Shown here: positions 1-5,796 of the stretch, piece after piece
Layout: each line of letters opens with the position of its first letter
How positions within the stretch are numbered: position 1 is the first letter of the stretch
DNA from: Desulfurococcales archaeon
Lineage (GTDB): Archaea; Thermoproteota; Thermoprotei_A; Sulfolobales; Ignisphaeraceae
Length of the DNA: 8,948 nucleotides
Direction: 5' to 3'
NCBI GenBank assembly: GCA_027066265.1
Contig: JAMOOB010000055.1
Location: forward strand, 1-8,948
Made by a program: the position numbers and the translations under genes
The notes under the pieces: generated by a model
What the model was told of the DNA's origin: nothing
Database searches by the model: none
What the model saw: only the letters and a program-made list of their open reading frames with translations

Positions 1-249
1 AACTATTGAGCGATGATGTGCAACTACATCGCATTTCATCGAACCTACATTGCGCTCTATATCAACCTTGCTAAAACCGCGCTCACGTAGGTAATGAGCT
101 ATGAGTACCTCTGCAAGAAGATGGTTTAGAGGAATGTTCTTCGTTTTGTAAAGTATTAGAGCTCTGCCAATGAGTGATTCATCTCGTTGATAGCCCGCTC
201 TCTCCAGAACTGTGTAAAGATCTAGTTTCGCTAGCTCGTAGTTAGTCAT
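1..249 (-). CDS. Uncharacterised protein, N-terminal 83 residues; possible PD-(D/E)XK-like nuclease fold (partial)
   Basis: The frame is open from ATG at 249 to the window edge, so only the N-terminus is visible. I do not recognise the family with certainty. The first 40 residues look helical. They are followed by a helix carrying Glu47 (AEVLIAHYLRERGF), a strand with Glu65 (KVDIER) and a strand with Asp74 (KCDVVAHH). This order (helix with acid, strand, then a D-hydrophobic-hydrophobic-A strand) is what the start of a PD-(D/E)XK restriction-like nuclease domain looks like, but the decisive (D/E)XK strand would lie beyond the edge. The gene starts 9 nt after the stop of the aCPSF2-like nuclease on the same strand, so it is probably co-transcribed. 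A degenerate Shine-Dalgarno (TGTGA, 4 nt spacing) precedes the start. That it is a gene is fairly sure; the fold is a guess. Confidence 0.72.
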   Translation of the reverse strand, partial: MTNYELAKLDLYTVLERAGYQRDESLIGRALILYKTKNIPLNHLLAEVLIAHYLRERGFSKVDIERNVGSMKCDVVAHHRSIV

Positions 250-258
250 CTGCTCACA

Positions 259-1533
259 CTAAGACAAATCTATGGTCTCGCCGTTAGCTGGTGTATGTAC
301 TTCTACGCCAACTTCTTCCTTTATACGGTAAGCGAAATCGTAGACTACAGAATCGTTGCCATGAACGACTATCACCTTCTCAAGATTCTTGACGCTCTTT
401 ACGAGCTTCATCAACCCAGAGACACCGCTATGGCTAGAGAAATCGAACCAGAACACCTTCGCTTGAACTCTTGGCGAACCGAGCTCTACAACACCTTCGC
501 TAAGCATTAGCCTTCCTGGAGTGGCTCTTGCTTGGTAACTCACTAGAATAATTGCATTGCGTCTCTGGTTCGCTATTCTCTTCAGATAGTAGAGTGCTGG
601 ACCGCCTTTTAGCATACCAGCCGGCGTCACGATTATTGAGCCACCGCTCTTAAGGATCTTCTTCCTCATTCCAGTACCTTGAACGCAAGTGAAGAGCCTG
701 CTCGCTTTCTCTAGAAGGTCTATTCTATTGATGTAGTTTCTGTAGTTGAGCATTATTTCTAGGATCTTCCTAGACATTCCATCGTAGTATACGTCGGCGT
801 AAGGCATACGTTCAGCGAAGAGCGCTAGGATCTCTTGCGATCTTCCTAAGGCGAATGCTGGTATGAGTACGATTCCTCCTTCCTCTATAACGCTCTTGAC
901 AGTCTCTATGAACTTGTCCTCGACTTGTCGTCGATCTGGGTGATCGACGTTTCCGTACGTGGATTCTATTATGAGGATCTCTCCTTCGAGATTCGACGTA
1001 TCGATGCCCTTAACGAGTCTCGTATCTATCGCGTTGACGTCTCCGGTATACAGTATGGTTTTGTTGCCGATACGTAGCTTCACCATCGCGCTACCTGGTA
1101 TGTGACCTGCGTTAAGGAACTCCAACTCAATTCCATCGATGTTCACGGGTTTGTTTAGAGGTATTGCTTGAGTGCATGAAAGCATTGTTTCGAGCTCTGG
1201 GTATTCGAACGGTAGATAGTACCCAGCAAGCTTGATCATGTCTTCGATCATTAGTCTTGCGAACTCTTTAGTGATCTCAGTCATGAATATCGGTGGTCGT
1301 GCCGAGATGTAGAGCATTGGGGCAGCTCCTACATGGTCTAAGTGTGCATGGGTGATTGCTACGGCGGTGAGCTTTGCTGGAGGTGTTGATAGTGGTAATA
1401 TCGGCTTATCGTCTTCGTCGAACGATACTCCGTAGTCTAGCAACACTCGTCGCTCGTGGTCGAGATCCTCAACTAGAAGTGCTGTACGACCAACCTCACG
1501 ACCTCCGCCTAGTACGGTGAGTCTTAAACCCAT
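259..1533 (-). CDS. Archaeal beta-CASP metallo-beta-lactamase ribonuclease, aCPSF2 type (no KH domains)
   Basis: This is a Zn-dependent RNase of the CPSF73/beta-CASP family, expected to cut or trim RNA in the cytoplasm. Numbering from the chosen start (424 aa): HAHLDH at 62-67 is the metallo-beta-lactamase motif 2, His144 (AGHIPGS) is motif 3, and the Asp of TGDVN (163-167) is motif 4. Beta-CASP motifs follow: Glu190 (ESTYG), PAFALGRSQE (225-234), His368 (FSSHSG) and His391 (VVHGND). All expected catalytic residues are present. There is no N-terminal KH pair, which separates it from aCPSF1 (about 640 aa); the length fits aCPSF2, and aRNase J is less likely. An in-frame ATG at 1551 would add six residues. 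I prefer 1533 because GLRLTVLGGGREVG is the usual N-terminus and a TATA-like box (1554-1563) sits about 25 nt upstream, as expected for a leaderless mRNA. It is divergent from NAC and leads the unit that includes the partial gene at 1-249. Confidence 0.93.
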   Translation of the reverse strand: MGLRLTVLGGGREVGRTALLVEDLDHERRVLLDYGVSFDEDDKPILPLSTPPAKLTAVAITHAHLDHVGAAPMLYISARPPIFMTEITKEFARLMIEDMIKLAGYYLPFEYPELETMLSCTQAIPLNKPVNIDGIELEFLNAGHIPGSAMVKLRIGNKTILYTGDVNAIDTRLVKGIDTSNLEGEILIIESTYGNVDHPDRRQVEDKFIETVKSVIEEGGIVLIPAFALGRSQEILALFAERMPYADVYYDGMSRKILEIMLNYRNYINRIDLLEKASRLFTCVQGTGMRKKILKSGGSIIVTPAGMLKGGPALYYLKRIANQRRNAIILVSYQARATPGRLMLSEGVVELGSPRVQAKVFWFDFSSHSGVSGLMKLVKSVKNLEKVIVVHGNDSVVYDFAYRIKEEVGVEVHTPANGETIDLS

Positions 1534-1553
1534 TTCGGTTCTCGACCCCATCG

Positions 1554-1563
1554 AATTATTTAT
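1554..1563. promoter_or_regulatory. Bidirectional TATA-like element between the aCPSF2-type nuclease and NAC
   Basis: AATTATTTAT is the only A/T block in the short gap. On the minus strand it reads ATAAATAATT at -30 to -21 relative to the ATG at 1533, which fits leaderless initiation. On the plus strand its centre is about 26 nt before position 1585, giving a short NAC leader that contains GGAG (1587-1590), 6 nt before the ATG at 1597. Transcription start sites are inferred from spacing only. Confidence 0.5.
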
Positions 1564-1596
1564 CTCGTTATTCGCTTGCTACAGAGGGAGTTTGTT

Positions 1597-1971
1597 ATGC
1601 TCCCTATAAATCCACGCGATCTACAGCGTCAGCTCAAACAGTTAAAGCGGATGGGTCTAAAAGTAGAGCCGTTGCAAGGCGTGGAGAAGGTGATAGTTGT
1701 TCTTCGTGATCGTGAAATCGAAGTCCTAGAACCCCAAGTCCTAGCCATGGAGTTTGGAGGGCAGAGGATGTTCTACGTGGTTGGCGCTGTACGTGAACAT
1801 TCGAAGGTTCAGGAAGCCCAGATCTCGACGTCAATCGTAAGTATAAGTGAGGAGGATGTGAAATTTGTTGCTGAGTATACTGGTGTGGATGAGGAAACTG
1901 CTAGAAGGGTCCTCCAGGAAGTGGGTGGTGATATCGCGAAGGCTATCGAAAAGCTTTCTGCTACAAAGTAA
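1597..1971 (+). CDS. nac: Nascent polypeptide-associated complex protein (archaeal NAC)
   Basis: This is a ribosome-associated chaperone that binds nascent chains at the exit tunnel; archaeal NAC works as a homodimer. Of 124 residues, 1-25 form a basic methionine/leucine-rich N-terminus (NPRDLQRQLKQLKRMG), typical of ribosome-contacting NAC tails. Residues about 28-66 form the NAC beta-barrel (VIVVLRDREIEVLEPQVLAM). Residues 84-122 form a UBA three-helix domain (EEDVKFVAEYTGVDEETARR, with GGDIAKAIEKL in the last helix). Length and order match the archaeal family. A TTG at 1576 would extend it by seven residues, but the ATG at 1597 has GGAG 6 nt upstream and begins as known archaeal NACs do, so I choose it. 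The 3' end overlaps the convergent gene at 1961 by 11 nt. Confidence 0.95.
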   Translation: MLPINPRDLQRQLKQLKRMGLKVEPLQGVEKVIVVLRDREIEVLEPQVLAMEFGGQRMFYVVGAVREHSKVQEAQISTSIVSISEEDVKFVAEYTGVDEETARRVLQEVGGDIAKAIEKLSATK

Positions 1972-2305
1972 AGCAGTTGAGAGTTTTGGTCAAGCATCTG
2001 CATAGCGCTTCGAGAGATTCGCGAACATCCTGCAAGGTGTAGTCGCCATACCTAGCTACCTCTATGCGTTCTGCGATCTTGGCCGCATTTTCGTAGTCGT
2101 GTATGCATTCGCGTATGCATGGAAGATCTCGAGACAGATTTAGGATTATCTTCAATCTCTTGACGATCACCAGCAGTAGGTAGCTAAGTACGAATTTCTC
2201 TATTCTCTCATTTGCATAGCTAGAGTTTAGCGCATCGATGCATCGATCTACGAACATTCGTAGGCGTTTGACGGAGAACGCAAGTTCTTCCACTCCTGAA
2301 CCCAC
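1961..2305 (-). CDS. Small all-helical hypothetical protein, possibly HEPN-like
   Basis: About 114 residues, apparently all helix, with no signal peptide. Residues about 5-60 form two helices (a hydrophobic stretch KFVLSYLLLVIVKRLKIIL lies in the second). A third helix follows IRECIHDYENAAKIAERI, and the C-terminal part runs VARYGDYTLQDVRESLEALC. That last segment (a 'RYGD-Y-T' turn followed by a regular helix) resembles the C-terminal half of HEPN proteins. The RX4-6H motif of HEPN RNases is not clearly present; RECIH has only three residues between R and H. I therefore offer HEPN-like as a weak suggestion. A TTG at 2317 is the longest start. The GTG at 2305 lies about 25 nt from a TATA-like box and is a better leaderless start. 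No other frame explains 1972-2351. The gene overlaps NAC by 11 nt at its 3' end. Confidence 0.62.
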   Translation of the reverse strand: MGSGVEELAFSVKRLRMFVDRCIDALNSSYANERIEKFVLSYLLLVIVKRLKIILNLSRDLPCIRECIHDYENAAKIAERIEVARYGDYTLQDVRESLEALCRCLTKTLNCFTL

Positions 2306-2326
2306 GAAGGTTTTCAACGCACTTTG

Positions 2327-2334
2327 ACTTAAAG
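2327..2334. promoter_or_regulatory. Shared TATA-like element for the divergent genes at 2305 (minus) and 2352 (plus)
   Basis: ACTTAAAG, centred at about 2330.5, is nearly self-complementary (CTTTAAGT on the other strand). Its centre is 25-26 nt from the GTG at 2305 on the minus strand and about 24 nt from the ATG at 2355 on the plus strand. Neither gene has a GGTGA motif, which fits two leaderless transcripts. The assignment rests on spacing alone. Confidence 0.4.
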
Positions 2335-2351
2335 TAGCTTAGTGGATCGCT

Positions 2352-3311
2352 ATGATGGTAGTTCGAGGACTTAAGCTCTCTACGAAACTTCGATGCGTGG
2401 AAAGGGAGAGAATTGTTGTTCAAAAGAGCTTGTTTTCCAACGTCGATGTCGAGATCAAGAAGTTCGTATACGAAGTTACAGAGTGGAAACTCGTTGTTCA
2501 GCATGATTACGAGCTTACGTACCTGGATAGCGGTACCAAGGTTAAGGTGATTGGTGTAGATAGCCGTACTGTATGTGCTGGAGAAATTTTATGTAGTGTT
2601 ATTAAGCGCGGAGATGAAATCAGAGTTGTTGTACATCGAGAACTTTGTAAACGTAGCGCTACGAAGCACAGATTCTGCTCTGTTCATTCACGTGGTGAGT
2701 ACTCTTCGTACATAGGCTACGTATTCGGTTTAAGAAACGAAGTTCCGAGTACTGGTCTTGCAATGATTCCACATCTTGTCTACGCTATGCATGCCGGACT
2801 GAACAACGTTAAGGTAGGGATCGCAAATATGTTGAAGAACGTTACCAGACTCTTCGAGCAGATATTCCTATACGCAACGATTCTGACGATAACAGAAGAC
2901 GTGCATAAAGCTCGTAGTTTGGAACTCCGTTTAAGTTCAATCAGTGGTGTTGTTGATAGAATGCGTGTAAGCGATAGAATCAGGGCGTTGATGAGAGCGT
3001 TAGAACGACGAGACTACGAACTCAAGAGATTCGTATCGATACTCTTGAGAATGATCGATGCTATTAATGGTGGATACGAAGGCGGTGGTAAGGACTACAT
3101 ACCCATACTTACGCTCGTCGATGAGCACCTAGATTTTCGTAGAGTAAACAAAGTCGTTGAAAATTGGAGACAGGTAAGGGAGGGAGTGTACGTAATCGCG
3201 AAATACGTTGTTGGAGGCATAGTGCTCGAAAACGTTGTCAATAATGAGGCGCTGTACATTCCTTACGCATCTATACGCGATAGAGTTCTGCCTCTTACAC
3301 CAATTCAATGA
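2352..3311 (+). CDS. Diverged DUF2797/GIY-YIG-like protein, function unknown
   Basis: This 319-aa protein is not a textbook family member. Residues about 85-115 carry a His/Cys cluster (Cys99, His106, Cys109, His112) that may bind zinc. Residues 141-195 read HLVYAMHAG, then VKVGIANMLKN, TRLFEQ and ARSLELRL. That order (VY strand, KVGI strand, Arg at 166, Glu at 191) matches the core of DUF2797 proteins and, more loosely, GIY-YIG nucleases. Residues 200-240 are helical and basic. The C-terminal 265-315 segment (REGVYVIAKYVVGGIVLENV) resembles the small beta tail of DUF2797. I infer a remote relationship, possibly without nuclease activity, because the YIG tyrosine is replaced by Val. Two start ATGs are adjacent (2352, 2355); the second fits the TATA spacing slightly better. 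The 3' end overlaps the NAD kinase gene by 17 nt. Confidence 0.75.
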   Translation: MMVVRGLKLSTKLRCVERERIVVQKSLFSNVDVEIKKFVYEVTEWKLVVQHDYELTYLDSGTKVKVIGVDSRTVCAGEILCSVIKRGDEIRVVVHRELCKRSATKHRFCSVHSRGEYSSYIGYVFGLRNEVPSTGLAMIPHLVYAMHAGLNNVKVGIANMLKNVTRLFEQIFLYATILTITEDVHKARSLELRLSSISGVVDRMRVSDRIRALMRALERRDYELKRFVSILLRMIDAINGGYEGGGKDYIPILTLVDEHLDFRRVNKVVENWRQVREGVYVIAKYVVGGIVLENVVNNEALYIPYASIRDRVLPLTPIQ

Positions 3312-4440
3312 GATCGCGTGCAGCGATTATCTTCATAACGATCTCTTCTCGATAGCCAACGATTACACGGTGATAAGAACGATACCTCGAATCAAGCTCC
3401 GGATCTCCGGTATCTACGATTAGGTAGCGTAGTTTTGCAACCTTGCTTGGCGTTGCAACGATTATGAGATCCTCCTTATCGAAGTATCTCAAGATCTCCG
3501 GCGTTAACTGTTTGTTTCCTCTTCCTATGAGGAAGCCTTGACCACCGATAGGAGTCAACACGAGTTTCCGCTCTTTAAAGGATTTGACTATCTCAAGCAT
3601 CTTACGACCCCATAGGTCGCGTGCTACAAGCTTTCCGTTAACGACGGCGTCGAATCCAAGCAGTGTTTTCTCTATGCCAAGTTCGTCAGCGATAGCTTTG
3701 ACAGTACTTCCCGGCCCTAGTATGTAGAGAACGTTGGGTTTCATGAGTTCCTCGACGAAGTACCTAGCAATGCCTTTCTTGGCTTCTTCATCGCCTACGG
3801 TAACATCCTTGCGGGGTGCTAATAGATTTGGAAGCCCCAAGGTCTTAACGATTGCGTAGAGACGAACACTGAGATGGTCACGTCGATAGGAATCCTCGTC
3901 GAGATCCAGGACTTCGGCTTCGATTTCTGTGCATCTCTCCTCTAGACATTTGCATACGATTGCAGCAGCTGCTTCTGGAGATACAGCGAAAACAGCGCTG
4001 AACATCTTTACACCGGCGGGAACTCCAAGTATTGGAATCTGAGAAGGTGCAGCAATGGATGCTATATCGCGTGCAGTACCATCTCCACCCACGAAAACGA
4101 TCACGTCAATACCTTCCCTAATCATCGTCTCCACGGACTTTATGGTATCGTCGCGCGTTGTAGGATAAGAGACCTTTACATCAACTTCGCGAGCTGGCAA
4201 ACCTACATCTATGAAGTAATCGAATCCCATAATGTGCGGAGCAGCAAAGAACCGAGCTCTTTCGAGAACCAGTGTTGAACATAGGGATCTCAAACAGTTG
4301 AGAAACCTACGTGCAATCATAGGAGCCACTGGCCGTGCTCCTCTCCTGAACGCTTCTAGAAAGGCGTTGTCATCCGTTCCACGAAGACCTACAGCTCCTC
4401 CCATACCGGCGATAGGATTGATTAGGAACCCGATCTTCAC
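3295..4440 (-). CDS. ATP-NAD kinase family protein (COG3199/AcoX-like)
   Basis: Predicted to phosphorylate NAD to NADP in the cytoplasm, with ATP or polyphosphate as donor. In the 381-aa product, INPIAGMGG (7-15) is the N-terminal nucleotide loop, followed by the family-typical VGLRGTDD (17-24). GGDGTARDI (118-126) is the NAD-kinase/diacylglycerol-kinase signature with the catalytic-loop Asp120. GVPAGVKM (139-146), GPGST (242-246) and PIGGQGFLIGRGNKQ (297-311) are further conserved blocks of the COG3199 subgroup, which is longer than classical NadK. AcoX-like proteins of acetoin clusters share these motifs, but no acetoin genes are nearby, so NAD kinase is the better call. The start is GTG at 4440, with GGTGA at 4451-4447 six nt upstream. 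It is divergent from the phosphoesterase and convergent, with overlap, to the gene at 2352. Confidence 0.88.
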   Translation of the reverse strand: MKIGFLINPIAGMGGAVGLRGTDDNAFLEAFRRGARPVAPMIARRFLNCLRSLCSTLVLERARFFAAPHIMGFDYFIDVGLPAREVDVKVSYPTTRDDTIKSVETMIREGIDVIVFVGGDGTARDIASIAAPSQIPILGVPAGVKMFSAVFAVSPEAAAAIVCKCLEERCTEIEAEVLDLDEDSYRRDHLSVRLYAIVKTLGLPNLLAPRKDVTVGDEEAKKGIARYFVEELMKPNVLYILGPGSTVKAIADELGIEKTLLGFDAVVNGKLVARDLWGRKMLEIVKSFKERKLVLTPIGGQGFLIGRGNKQLTPEILRYFDKEDLIIVATPSKVAKLRYLIVDTGDPELDSRYRSYHRVIVGYREEIVMKIIAARDLIELV

Positions 4441-4446
4441 GATATG

Positions 4447-4486
4447 TCACCACCTGTTGTGAGATATTAGTGTTCACAGCAATAAT
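4447..4486. promoter_or_regulatory. Divergent promoter region between NAD kinase and metallophosphoesterase
   Basis: The 54-nt gap holds two A/T blocks. AGATATTA (4462-4469) is centred about 26 nt before 4492, nearly leaderless for the plus-strand ATG at 4495/4498. AATAAT (4481-4486) on the opposite strand would place a minus-strand start near 4457, leaving a short leader that contains the GGTGA Shine-Dalgarno at 4451-4447 of the NAD kinase. The two elements would be interleaved. Start sites are inferred. Confidence 0.4.
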
Positions 4487-4494
4487 CCTCGCTG

Positions 4495-5262
4495 ATGATG
4501 GAGTGCTACACTTCGTTCCTTGCTCTTGGTGATATTCATGGTTGCGTAGAATGCTTGAAACGTATTCGTAGAGACGTAGCTTCGGAAAACATCGAGTTCG
4601 TCGTATCGGTAGGAGATTTCGTAAGTCTTCGAAGCAACGACGTTTACGAAGAGCTCGAAGTGTTGGAAGGTATTTTCGAGGAATTGAATGCATTCGGCAC
4701 TAAGGTTTTCTTCGTATGGGGTAACAGAGATATAGAACTGATAGACTACGTGCTTCTCAACGGTCGTGATAGAGATCGAAGAAAGCTCAAAAGCATAGTG
4801 GACTATGTGTTGAAGAGCAAGAATCTGCATGAATTAGGGTTAGGCGAACGTGTAGAGATAAATCAATTCCTTAGAATTACATGCGACCCAGCGCTTATCG
4901 ACGAACAAACGATCTTCGTATCGCACTACGCTAAGAAGGTTATTACTAACGCGTTGATTCATCTCGAAGGACACGTACACTATGGACAGATAGCTGCACG
5001 GTATCTAAACCTGGGATTTGTATACAGAGACGATCTTCACGGAGCACGTACGCTCCTAGGACTGTATTGGGTTATAACGGTGGAAAGGAACGAGTACGTA
5101 ATTACCTTCAGGACTCTCGGAGAAGATCTCAAGATAATCGTATGCCCACTCCATTCAATGGAAGGTGTGTTTATTGTGCCTAAGCATTGGAAGAGATGCC
5201 CCGTATGCTACGATCCTACGAAGGCTAGGTTCTCGTCGTATTCATCACGTTTTGAGTTGTGA
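4495..5262 (+). CDS. Calcineurin-like metallophosphoesterase with C-terminal zinc-binding tail
   Basis: A predicted dinuclear-metal phosphatase or phosphodiesterase, 255 aa, cytoplasmic. The core motifs run in order: GDIHG (12-16, Asp13 and His15), GDFV (40-43, Asp41), GNRD (76-79, Asn77 and the general-acid region), SHY (143-145, His144) and GHVHYG (159-164, His160 and His162). The set is complete, so it should be active; the substrate cannot be read from the sequence. After the core there is an added segment with Cys217-x-x-His220 and Cys235-x-x-Cys238, spaced like a small structural zinc site, and a short basic/serine tail. ATG codons at 4495 and 4498 are adjacent, and no GGTGA is present, consistent with a leaderless start. 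It is convergent with the thioesterase, overlapping by 18 nt. A role in cyclic nucleotide, nucleotide or flavin-precursor dephosphorylation is possible but unsupported. Confidence 0.88.
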   Translation: MMECYTSFLALGDIHGCVECLKRIRRDVASENIEFVVSVGDFVSLRSNDVYEELEVLEGIFEELNAFGTKVFFVWGNRDIELIDYVLLNGRDRDRRKLKSIVDYVLKSKNLHELGLGERVEINQFLRITCDPALIDEQTIFVSHYAKKVITNALIHLEGHVHYGQIAARYLNLGFVYRDDLHGARTLLGLYWVITVERNEYVITFRTLGEDLKIIVCPLHSMEGVFIVPKHWKRCPVCYDPTKARFSSYSSRFEL

Positions 5263-5652
5263 TAGGATTCTGCGTACCTTGTCTAAGAACCGTTGTCTAT
5301 CAACAATGTATCGCTCGTGAACTCCTTCACCGATCACCGTGTCTCCAAGCTTGGCACGTACTTCGAATACAAGCTTTTTGCCCTCGATCTTGACGAGCTT
5401 AGCCTCGACAACGATCTTCGATCCTACGGGTGCTGGATTCAGGTGCTTGACATCGACGCGTATACCTACGGTAGTCATGTTATCAGGAAGGTAGCGCTGT
5501 ACGCAATTCAAAGCAACCATCTCCATGAACGCGATCATGCTCGGTGTTGAAAGCACCTCTACGTCTCCTGATCCAACATGCTTAGCACTGTGTTCAGGCC
5601 CTACAGCGATTTCTTCTGCGCATACCAAGTTCGAAGGAATCTCTAGACTCAT
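5245..5652 (-). CDS. FlK-like hotdog-fold acyl-CoA thioesterase
   Basis: 135 aa, a single hotdog domain. The FlK (fluoroacetyl-CoA thioesterase) family uses a Thr-Glu-His triad at 42/50/76. Here Thr36 (LSTPSMIAFME), Glu44 and His70 (VDVKHLNPAPVG) have exactly the same spacing (8 and 26), so hydrolysis of a short acyl-CoA is plausible. The substrate in archaea is unknown, and fluoroacetate specificity should not be assumed. The beta strands run KIVVEAKLVKI, KLVFEVRAKL and TVIGEGVHERYIV, followed by a basic C-terminal helix. The start ATG at 5652 has GGTGA at 5663-5659, six nt upstream, and overlaps the stop of a small upstream ORF in an ATGA arrangement, suggesting it is the second gene of a two-gene unit. 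Confidence 0.88.
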   Translation of the reverse strand: MSLEIPSNLVCAEEIAVGPEHSAKHVGSGDVEVLSTPSMIAFMEMVALNCVQRYLPDNMTTVGIRVDVKHLNPAPVGSKIVVEAKLVKIEGKKLVFEVRAKLGDTVIGEGVHERYIVDRQRFLDKVRRILSQLKT

Positions 5653-5747
5653 GGGGACTCACCAAGAAACTTGATTATCGGGGCTAGAAAAGGTTTGGCA
5701 ACGGGATGAAGAATTCCTCCGGCACTGAAGCCGTGATGAGAAGGCAT
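5649..5747 (-). CDS. Putative 32-aa protein, translationally coupled to the thioesterase
   Basis: A short frame from ATG 5747 to TGA 5651-5649. It begins MPSHHGFSAGG and continues with ILHPVAKPFLAPIIKFLG, a proline-containing hydrophobic or amphipathic stretch of about 18 residues with two lysines. I do not recognise it. Three things support a real gene. GAGGT lies at 5759-5755, seven nt before the ATG. Its stop overlaps the thioesterase start as ATGA, the usual form of coupling. It also fills most of an otherwise empty 144-nt gap. The same frame stays open upstream to 5900, but that longer version is Ser/His/Arg-rich and lies antisense to the membrane-protein gene, so I reject it. It could be a small membrane-associated protein or a regulatory leader peptide. 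Without conservation data it could also be chance. Confidence 0.45.
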   Translation of the reverse strand: MPSHHGFSAGGILHPVAKPFLAPIIKFLGESP

Positions 5748-5796
5748 TTGACCGACCTCACGCGTACGAGTACTAGATGAACAGTGGTGAGATGAC
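5748..5796. promoter_or_regulatory. Divergent spacer upstream of the riboflavin operon
   Basis: This 49-nt gap must hold at least part of the promoter for the riboflavin operon. It contains a run of small overlapping palindromes at 5760-5774 (ACGCGT, CGTACG, AGTACT) that could be a regulator site, and the GGTGA Shine-Dalgarno at 5786-5790. No convincing TATA box is visible with the right spacing for a transcript that includes the Shine-Dalgarno, and no FMN riboswitch-like structure is seen. The operator idea is weak. Confidence 0.3.

Noticed and set aside
295..510. Plus-strand 71-codon frame beginning MYFYANFFLY
   Set aside because: It is antisense to the conserved C-terminal beta-CASP motifs of the ribonuclease and has no independent support.
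2101..2120. Two direct copies of GTATGCAT separated by 4 nt
   Set aside because: Only two short copies, in coding sequence, with no extended repeat around them; not a CRISPR or mobile-element end.
2234..2247. Perfect 14-bp palindrome ATCGATGCATCGAT
   Set aside because: It lies inside the coding region of the small helical protein, has no second copy noticed, and the window is rich in TCGA/ATCG words, so chance is likely.
5653..5796. FMN riboswitch or other structured leader for the riboflavin operon
   Set aside because: No RFN-like conserved blocks are seen, and the leader space before the first gene is too short once the small ORF is accounted for.
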